A stretch of DNA of 10,720 nucleotides from Bacteroidota bacterium (lineage in GTDB: Bacteria > Bacteroidota > Bacteroidia > B-17B0 > Aurantibacillaceae). This document shows positions 5,950 through 10,720 of the stretch, one piece after another. The position numbers and the translations under genes are program-made. Where the stretch lies: positions 1-10,720 of the forward strand of contig JANYBY010000305.1 of the NCBI GenBank assembly GCA_025360565.1, written 5' to 3'. The notes under the pieces are model-generated. The model saw nothing but the letters and a program-made list of their open reading frames with translations, did no database searches and was not told the DNA's origin. Each line of letters starts with the position of its first letter. The first letter of the stretch is position 1.

Positions 5950-6209
5950 TATTTTTTGCCCTTTACATAAAACTCAGATTTTAATTCTTTGTTTGACTTT
6001 TGACGGGTTTTATACTCAATTTTACCCTCCTGTAAAGTGTTTATCCAATCGGAGACAGGGAGTTCATCTAAGTTAATGTACTGCTTTGAAATAGCCTTAC
6101 TAAGCAAAAATTCGGTTAAGCGCGAAAGGCTGATATTATTATTTTCGGCAAATTTTTTTGCTTTTTGAATAATATCATCGTTAAAACTGAGCGTTATTTT
6201 TGCATCCAT
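5949..6209 (-). CDS. DUF6364-like ribbon-helix-helix antitoxin
   Basis: This is the 86-residue predicted antitoxin for the downstream PIN protein. The N-terminal half reads as a ribbon-helix-helix DNA-binding unit: the strand AKITLSFNDDIIQKAKKFAENNNISLSRLTEFLLSK (residues 3-38), where the -LS-D-I--KAK-F pattern is typical of DUF6364 proteins. The charged C-terminal half, rich in Lys and Glu (GKIEYKTRQKSNKELKSEF), would be the disordered toxin-neutralising arm. The start ATG at 6209 lies 24 bases downstream of a complete -7 element, and a 16-bp palindrome in the promoter is the likely operator. The stop codon overlaps the toxin start. This order and spacing are those of an autoregulated type II operon. 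The domain name is from pattern memory. Confidence 0.85.
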   Translation of the reverse strand: MDAKITLSFNDDIIQKAKKFAENNNISLSRLTEFLLSKAISKQYINLDELPVSDWINTLQEGKIEYKTRQKSNKELKSEFYVKGKK

Positions 6210-6233
6210 GACGGTTATTTATTATTTATACGA

Positions 6234-6265
6234 CAAAGTTATAATTTTTATACGTATAAAACAAA
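6234..6265 (-). promoter_or_regulatory. Bacteroidota-type promoter of the toxin-antitoxin operon
   Basis: Read on the minus strand, TTTG (complement of 6262-6265) is followed by exactly 20 bases and then TAACTTTG (complement of 6234-6241). This matches the Bacteroidota primary sigma consensus TTTG-N19-21-TAnnTTTG without mismatch. Transcription would start near 6227, giving a leader of about 18 bases before the antitoxin ATG. Confidence 0.75.
6246..6261. promoter_or_regulatory. Operator candidate, palindrome TTTTATACGTATAAAA
   Basis: This perfect 16-bp palindrome fills most of the spacer between the -33 and -7 elements of the antitoxin promoter and touches the -33 box. A further half-site, TTTATACG, lies at 6225-6232, 22 bases from the same half in the palindrome (two helical turns), over the predicted start of transcription. 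Ribbon-helix-helix antitoxins usually bind such repeated half-sites in their own promoter, so autorepression is the natural reading. Binding itself is inferred. Confidence 0.65.
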
Positions 6266-6280
6266 TAAATCCTGAAAAAC

Positions 6281-7678
6281 CTACTTCAGGCTCCCAATCA
6301 TGTCCTCAGGCCTTACCCATTGGTCAAACTGCTCGTTGGTAACATAGCCTAATTCTATCGCGGCCTCACGTAAAGTTTTATTTCCTTTATGCGCCGTTTT
6401 CGCAATTTTTGCCGATTTTTCGTAACCAATATGCGTATTTAAAGCGGTAACCAGCATTAACGAATTTTCTAAATGTTGTTTCAGCATTGGTAAATTTGGT
6501 TCTATTCCGTTTGAACACTTTTCGGTAAATGAAACACAAGCATCGCCAATTAAACGGGCCGATTGTAAAACATTTGCAGCAATTAAAGGTTTAAAAACAT
6601 TTAACTCAAAATGTCCCATTGAGCCTCCAACCGTCACCGCCACGTCGTTTCCAATTACCTGGGCGCAAACCATGGTTAACGCTTCGGGTTGTGTTGGATT
6701 AACTTTACCCGGCATAATAGAGCTTCCGGGTTCGTTATCGGGAATAACAATTTCGCCAATACCACAGCGTGGGCCCGAAGAAAGCATTCTAATATCGTTT
6801 GCAATTTTCATTAACGAAACCGCGCTGCGTTTTAGGGCACCGCTCAACTCCACCATCGCATCATGCGCAGCAAGAGCTTCAAATTTATTTGGTGCTGTTA
6901 CAAAAGGCAACTTAGTCAATTCGGCGATTTTTTTCGCCACCAACACATCGTAACCTTTCGGTGTATTTAACCCTGTACCAACCGCGGTACCGCCCAATGC
7001 CAGTTCTTTCACAGCTTCCAACGCATTTTTTAAAGCGCGAATGCTATTCGAAATTTGCTGAACATATCCGCTGAATTCTTGCCCTAACGACAAAGGCGTA
7101 GCATCCATAAAATGTGTACGGCCTGTTTTAATAATGGATTTAAATGCTTCGGCTTTTTTATTCAAACTATCGCGCATTTTTTCCATTCCGGGAATGGTAA
7201 TTTCAACAACTTGTTTGTATGCCGCAATATGCATAGCGGTTGGATATGTATCGTTACTGCTTTGCGATTTATTTACATCATCATTCGGATGCAGAATTTT
7301 TGGTTCATCGGTTAGTTTGCCTCCGCTTAAAACATGCGCACGGTAAGCAATTACCTCATTGGCATTCATATTACTTTGAGTGCCCGAACCTGTTTGCCAA
7401 ATCACCAATGGAAACTGATCATCTAATTTATGCGCTAAGATCTCATCACATACTTTTCCTATGAGATCGCATTTTTCTTTCGATAAAACACCAAGTTCGC
7501 AATTGGCCAAAGCCGCCGCTTTTTTTAAATATCCAAAGGCATAAATAATTTCTTTTGGCATACTTGCCTCAGGGCCTATTTTAAAATTATTACGACTGCG
7601 TTCTGTTTGCGCACCCCAATATACATGCGCCGGTACTTGTACCTCGCCCATTGTGTCTTTCTCAATTCTGAATTCCAT
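6281..7678 (-). CDS. fumC: Class II fumarate hydratase
   Basis: This enzyme catalyses the reversible hydration of fumarate to L-malate in the TCA cycle; it is cytosolic, homotetrameric and free of iron-sulfur clusters. The 465-residue length is normal. Landmarks in order are VYWGAQTERS (about 20-29), TGSGTQSNMN (96-105), HPNDDVNKSQSSND (130-143, the secondary site in FumC), TGRTHFMDATPLSLGQ with catalytic His189, and GSSIMPGKVNP (318-328), which holds the flexible loop serine. The SSND and MPGKVNPTQPE motifs separate it from aspartase and argininosuccinate lyase less sharply than HPNDDVNKSQSSND plus the overall match to FumC do; aspartase remains a remote alternative. It starts at ATG 7678 and ends with TAG, 71 bases before the antitoxin start. 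No clear terminator or full promoter match is visible. Confidence 0.96.
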   Translation of the reverse strand: MEFRIEKDTMGEVQVPAHVYWGAQTERSRNNFKIGPEASMPKEIIYAFGYLKKAAALANCELGVLSKEKCDLIGKVCDEILAHKLDDQFPLVIWQTGSGTQSNMNANEVIAYRAHVLSGGKLTDEPKILHPNDDVNKSQSSNDTYPTAMHIAAYKQVVEITIPGMEKMRDSLNKKAEAFKSIIKTGRTHFMDATPLSLGQEFSGYVQQISNSIRALKNALEAVKELALGGTAVGTGLNTPKGYDVLVAKKIAELTKLPFVTAPNKFEALAAHDAMVELSGALKRSAVSLMKIANDIRMLSSGPRCGIGEIVIPDNEPGSSIMPGKVNPTQPEALTMVCAQVIGNDVAVTVGGSMGHFELNVFKPLIAANVLQSARLIGDACVSFTEKCSNGIEPNLPMLKQHLENSLMLVTALNTHIGYEKSAKIAKTAHKGNKTLREAAIELGYVTNEQFDQWVRPEDMIGSLK

Positions 7679-7749
7679 AGTGATATGATTTAATGGTTAA
7701 ATGTAACATTTTAGAGTGAAATTTGGTACTGAAAATAGAAAATTTTAAG

Positions 7750-7767
7750 GGGAATATTAGTATTCCC
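7750..7767. repeat. Short hairpin GGGAATA-TTAG-TATTCCC
   Basis: A 7-bp perfect stem with a 4-base loop lies about 70 bases upstream of the fumC start and is followed on the plus strand by A7. For a minus-strand transcript the T-run comes before the stem, so it is not a terminator for the genes here. It may be a leader structure of fumC or part of the neighbouring repeat cluster. Confidence 0.5.
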
Positions 7768-7781
7768 AAAAAAAGAATATC

Positions 7782-7808
7782 GTCATTCCAACATAGGAGG
7801 AATTTGAG
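7782..7808 (+). repeat. GTCATTCC...GGAGGAAT repeat fragment
   Basis: GTCATTCC followed by AGGAGGAATTTGAG resembles the widespread GTCATTCCGAGGA...GAGGAATCT palindromic repeat known from many genomes (from memory), here somewhat decayed. ATTCC and GGAAT form a small hairpin. It lies just to the left of copy 2 of the 128-bp element, facing a similar but better-preserved unit at 7966-7989. Confidence 0.5.
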
Positions 7809-7811
7809 CTA

Positions 7812-7939
7812 ATACCGATGCTCAATTTATTTTGGTCCAATTCAAAAAAAATAAATTATCGATCGGCATTAACCATTCTAAGGTTTAAAACAGTTTTTAC
7901 TAATTTAACTCTGGACTGTTTTAAACCAAGAATTGGTAT
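7812..7939 (-). repeat. 128-bp two-hairpin repeat, copy 2
   Basis: On the minus strand this matches copy 1 (529-656) over the full 128 bases with five substitutions counted by eye: two in the loop of hairpin A, two in the T-rich loop of hairpin B, and one beside it. Both stem arms of hairpin A are preserved. As with copy 1, the ATACCAATTC end faces the 3' end of the upstream gene in its own direction of transcription (trxA here, the hydrolase there). It lies between the trxA terminator and fumC. The bases before the ATACC end also agree between copies (GGAATTA in one, GGAATT in the other), which could be a target preference or an extension of the element. Confidence 0.85.
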
Positions 7940-7965
7940 AATTCCTTATGACAATTTTCAAGAAC

Positions 7966-7989
7966 AGATCCCTCGTTCCTCGGGATGAC
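7966..7989 (-). repeat. Palindromic repeat of the GTCATCCCGAGGAACGAGGGATCT type
   Basis: The plus strand reads GATCCCTCGTTCCTCGGGAT within 7966-7989. GATCCC and GGGAT pair, as do the inner CGAGG-type arms, giving a compact hairpin. This is a sequence I recognise as a common dispersed REP-like unit. It is oriented opposite to the fragment at 7782-7808. Confidence 0.6.
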
Positions 7990-8024
7990 CAATTCTGGTG
8001 GGTAGGTTCAGGGCTTTATTGACC

Positions 8025-8053
8025 AAAAAAAATCCCCGACATTTCTGCCGGGG
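8025..8053 (-). terminator. Rho-independent terminator of trxA
   Basis: On the minus strand an 8-bp stem (CCCCGGCA / TGTCGGGG, one G-T pair) closes a GAAA tetraloop, followed by one A and then T8 (A8 at 8025-8032 on the plus strand). It lies 33 bases after the trxA stop and is the clearest terminator in the window. It separates trxA from the repeat cluster and fumC. Confidence 0.92.
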
Positions 8054-8086
8054 CTAATTATTAATTAATAATTTTTAATTTGAGGT

Positions 8087-8404
8087 TTACATCTGCGCGT
8101 CCAGCTTAGCTGCCAATACCGACTTTTGAGCCACGCCTACTTGTTTATCTACAACCTGACCGTTCTTAAAAAATAATAAGGTTGGTATATTGCGTATTCC
8201 GTAATTCATGCTAATGCTTGAGTTCAGATCAACGTTTACTTTGCCAATAACAGCTTTACCCTCGTATTCGGCTGCCAATTCTTCAACCACAGGACCTACC
8301 ATACGGCAAGGACCGCACCACTCTGCCCAAAAGTCAACTAAAACGGGTTTGTCGCTTTTTAAAACTATTTCTTCGAAATTTGTATCTGTTAATTCTAATG
8401 CCAT
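8087..8404 (-). CDS. trxA: Thioredoxin
   Basis: This small cytosolic disulfide reductase supplies electrons to ribonucleotide reductase, peroxidases and other targets after reduction by thioredoxin reductase. The 105 residues show the complete classical form: VLVDFWAEWCGPCR with the active-site Cys30-Gly-Pro-Cys33, the buried Asp24 before it, the cis-proline loop RNIPTLLFF (Pro74) and a C-terminal GVAQKSVLAAKLDAQM helix. There is no signal peptide or lipoprotein box, so it is the cytosolic TrxA type rather than a ResA/TlpA-like protein. The start ATG at 8404 lies 34 bases downstream of a TAACTTTG element. A strong terminator follows, so the gene is probably monocistronic. Confidence 0.96.
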   Translation of the reverse strand: MALELTDTNFEEIVLKSDKPVLVDFWAEWCGPCRMVGPVVEELAAEYEGKAVIGKVNVDLNSSISMNYGIRNIPTLLFFKNGQVVDKQVGVAQKSVLAAKLDAQM

Positions 8405-8438
8405 AAACTAAATTTTATCTAAGTTAAAACTATTTTAT

Positions 8439-8446
8439 CAAAGTTA
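8439..8446 (-). promoter_or_regulatory. -7 element TAACTTTG of trxA
   Basis: The minus strand reads TAACTTTG, an exact TAnnTTTG match 34 bases before the trxA ATG and identical to the -7 box of the antitoxin operon. No TTTG or TTG stands at the expected -33 distance. A small inverted repeat, ACAGA-GTT-TCTGT (8446-8458), overlaps its upstream edge. Confidence 0.5.
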
Positions 8447-8491
8447 CAGAGTTTCTGTGAATTTTTTATGTTTAATTTTTAACTTTTAATT

Positions 8492-10720
8492 TCATTTAAC
8501 TAACAATAACATTGTTCTTCTGTGCAAATAAAAGCCTGCACCAAGCGTAATTAATAAGAGTACAGAGCCTAACAGCGCTATAGAATTACCGGTTTTATAG
8601 GTTTGAGGTTCAAACTTAAATTCAATTTTATGCTTGCCCGCCGGAACGTTCATTCCCCTTAAAACATAGTCCACATTGGCATAAGGTTTTAACTGCCCGT
8701 CAATATAAGCATTCCATCCTTTTGGATAATAGATCTCTGAAAAAACGGCAAATTCTTCTTCCGTTGTATTGCTTTCATAAACCAGATCATTGGGTTCGTA
8801 AGAAAGTAATTTAATTTGCCCTTCGCCTTTATACGCATCTTTTAAACCTAATTCGGCCTTGTATTTTTTATTTAAAACAGCCTGTATTTTTGTATCGGTA
8901 AAATATAAACCTACAATTTCACTATCTGCATCAGCCGCGTAAGTGAACGATTTTATAAACCATGCATTGCCGTTTGCTTGCGGGTTTAACAAGGGCATTT
9001 CGCCCCTACCTTCTCCGCCGGGAAGTATAAAATATTTTGTATTAAGCATATTGATAACATTTAAGGTGCCCATCAACCTGTTTAACAAACTATCATTGGC
9101 AAAAGCTTTCCCCGCGTTCTTTCTGAATAAATTAATTTCCTCATCCAAATGAAAATCAATTAACTCCTGATATTTTTTAAGTTTTGCGGCATGGTACCCG
9201 CCAATTGATTTGTGGTAATACGATGTAGAAGCATCGTTAAATGTATTGGTAGCCATATTTAATACACGATAATCTAATCCAGGGTCTTTTAAGATCTCCT
9301 CGTCGGCTGCGCTTTTAGAGACAATGCTAATTTTATTTTGCTCTTTTGTAATAAACGATTTATCGTTCAGGTAACGGGTATCTACCGTCCACAGATCTAT
9401 CACAATAAATAAACCAAGTGCTGTAAAAAATAATTCTTTTTTTAATTTTCCTGTGAAATATAAAAACAGTGCGCCAAACGCGAGCAAAATAAATATTAAC
9501 GAGCGCATGGCATCCGCTTTAAAAATGGCCTTACGAGCCAATTCTATTTGCGGCATTAATTCAACAATGTATTCGCGCATTTTGTCCTCAGGGTTTCCGG
9601 ATCTTACTGCTTCCTGCACAAACATTTCTTCTTCGCCGCGCGCATGAAAGGTGTTAAACATATCGGGCATTAAATAACTCAATAAACAAAATCCGCCAAC
9701 AATTGTAACTCCGATAATGATGACACGTTTTAAAATAATTTCCTTATTAATTATTCTGAGTTTTATTTTTTCGGCCCAGTTCTTTTGCTTCAGCATTTCG
9801 TTTATACCTAAAATTGCAAGGAGAGGAATGGTCAATTCGGCAATGACCATGATCATAGATACGGCTCTGAATTTATTGTAACCCGGAACATGATCCATAA
9901 AAAAATTGGTAAGTCCCATAAAATTATTTCCCCAGCCCAATGCCATGGTTAATACTGTAGCAAAACATATAGGCCACTTAATAGGATTTTTAATAACGAA
10001 CATACCCAACACCGCTAAAAAAATTAATATGGCACCAATATAAACGGGGCCGCTTGTAAATGGCTGATCGCCGTAATAAGAATTACTATTTGCAACTTGT
10101 TCGCGGTATTCGGGATTTACTTTTTTTAGAGCGCTTTGATCGCTGTTGCCAATTACGCCACTTGCCCCGCCCTTAAAATCGGGAATTAAAAATGTAAATG
10201 TTTCACCAATGCCGTAACTCCAATTGGTTGCGTAATCTTTATCTAATCCGCTGGTTTTATTATTATCATATCGTTCTTTAGCGGCGGCGTCAACTAATCC
10301 CGATTTAATTAAACCTTCATTTCCCAAGGCTTTAACTTTACCATCAAGGCTCGCGCCCGATGTTCGCGCGTTTCTGATGGCTGCGTAATTAATAGTTAAT
10401 TCAGACTTGCCGCGGGTGCTGTACTTACCGTATTCATTGGTAGTTGAAAGGCTTCCGTAATTTGGCAGCACACCAATAAGCGATGCGATAATAAATAAGG
10501 CCACCGCTTTAAAATAACTTTTAAGTTGTTTTTCTTTCAAGTACGTAAAAAAATATCCGGCCACTACAAAGCCAATTAAAATATAACCGTAATAAGAGAT
10601 CTGAACGTGATTAGCGTTTAATTCCATTGCCGTAAAAAGTGCGGTTACCGCCAATCCCAGCCATTGTTTACCTCTAAAAATTAATATAACGCCACCTAAT
10701 AAAGCAGGTAAATAACCAAG
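8492..10720 (-). CDS. YfhO family membrane protein (5' end outside window)
   Basis: The frame is open to the right edge, reading LGYLPALLGGVILIFRGKQWLGL before a TTG at 10654 that is only an apparent start. At least 743 residues are present; Bacteroidota YfhO proteins usually exceed 800. Visible membrane segments include YILIGFVVAGYFF, AVALFIIASLIGVLP, VYIGAILIFLAVLGMFVI, ICFATVLTMALGW, VIIIGVTIVGGFCLLSYL, SLIFILLAFGALFLYF, FFTALGLFIVIDLW and a final ALLGSVLLLITLGAGF near the C-terminus. Large external loops lie between them, ending in FAVFSEIYYPKGWNAYIDGQ, a strongly conserved family signature. The family (PF09586) belongs with GT-C-type glycosyltransferases; Bacillus YfhO acts in lipoteichoic acid glycosylation, but the substrate in Bacteroidota is unknown. 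The N-terminal catalytic loop is outside the window. It lies 87 bases upstream of trxA on the same strand, without a clear terminator. Confidence 0.9.
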   Translation of the reverse strand, partial: LGYLPALLGGVILIFRGKQWLGLAVTALFTAMELNANHVQISYYGYILIGFVVAGYFFTYLKEKQLKSYFKAVALFIIASLIGVLPNYGSLSTTNEYGKYSTRGKSELTINYAAIRNARTSGASLDGKVKALGNEGLIKSGLVDAAAKERYDNNKTSGLDKDYATNWSYGIGETFTFLIPDFKGGASGVIGNSDQSALKKVNPEYREQVANSNSYYGDQPFTSGPVYIGAILIFLAVLGMFVIKNPIKWPICFATVLTMALGWGNNFMGLTNFFMDHVPGYNKFRAVSMIMVIAELTIPLLAILGINEMLKQKNWAEKIKLRIINKEIILKRVIIIGVTIVGGFCLLSYLMPDMFNTFHARGEEEMFVQEAVRSGNPEDKMREYIVELMPQIELARKAIFKADAMRSLIFILLAFGALFLYFTGKLKKELFFTALGLFIVIDLWTVDTRYLNDKSFITKEQNKISIVSKSAADEEILKDPGLDYRVLNMATNTFNDASTSYYHKSIGGYHAAKLKKYQELIDFHLDEEINLFRKNAGKAFANDSLLNRLMGTLNVINMLNTKYFILPGGEGRGEMPLLNPQANGNAWFIKSFTYAADADSEIVGLYFTDTKIQAVLNKKYKAELGLKDAYKGEGQIKLLSYEPNDLVYESNTTEEEFAVFSEIYYPKGWNAYIDGQLKPYANVDYVLRGMNVPAGKHKIEFKFEPQTYKTGNSIALLGSVLLLITLGAGFYLHRRTMLLLVK

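Noticed and set aside
6672..6953. Plus-strand open frame of 93 codons inside fumC
   Set aside because: It lies entirely antisense to a strongly conserved enzyme gene and encodes nothing recognisable.
7749..7777. GGGAATA hairpin followed by A7 as a terminator
   Set aside because: On the minus strand, where transcription runs, the T-run precedes the stem. On the plus strand the run is A, not T.
529..7939. The two 128-bp copies as ends of one composite transposon
   Set aside because: The enclosed genes are mostly housekeeping (smpB, yicC, fumC), no transposase is present, and no target-site duplication is clear at the outer ends.
10652..10654. TTG at 10654 as the start of the YfhO protein
   Set aside because: The frame continues open to the window edge with family-like hydrophobic sequence, so the gene is simply truncated by the window.

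Overview
The window looks like chromosomal DNA from a member of the phylum Bacteroidota. The coding sequence is AT-rich with long A and T runs, and ribosome-binding sites are weak or absent. One complete promoter fits the Bacteroidota pattern (TTTG, 20 bases, TAnnTTTG). The gene families are also in character: a YdjM-type hydrolase ending in DRIKGN, a tandem-domain UspA, a substrate-binding protein without a signal peptide, and a very large YfhO membrane protein. No genus can be named from the sequence alone.

Layout, left to right. A membrane-bound metal-dependent hydrolase enters from the left edge (to 529, +). A 289-base gap follows, holding a 128-bp structured repeat (copy 1) and a second inverted repeat. 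smpB (-) and a GNAT acetyltransferase (+) form a nearly gapless divergent pair. A translationally coupled pair on the minus strand follows: an EamA/DMT exporter, then yicC. The exporter diverges from a BtuF-like metal receptor gene (+), which converges on a two-domain universal stress protein (-). Next on the minus strand come a PIN-domain toxin with its ribbon-helix-helix-type antitoxin, class II fumarase (fumC), a 408-base non-coding stretch packed with repeats, thioredoxin (trxA) with a textbook terminator, and a YfhO-family membrane protein that runs off the right edge.

Most genes are housekeeping or general physiology: trans-translation (smpB), RNA turnover (yicC), the TCA cycle (fumC), redox balance (trxA) and stress (uspA). 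They do not form one pathway. The only obvious accessory system is the toxin-antitoxin pair. Its promoter is legible: a perfect 16-bp palindrome fills most of the spacer between the -33 and -7 elements, which suggests tight autoregulation.

The most notable non-coding structure is a pair of 128-bp repeats at 529-656 and 7812-7939. They lie in opposite orientation, are identical in length, and differ at only five positions by eye. Each can fold into two consecutive hairpins and has imperfect terminal inverted repeats beginning ATACC. They look like a small non-autonomous mobile or REP-like element. Copy 2 sits between two fragments of another palindromic repeat family. I see no CRISPR array, rRNA, tRNA, intact transposase, or clear novel multi-gene system.
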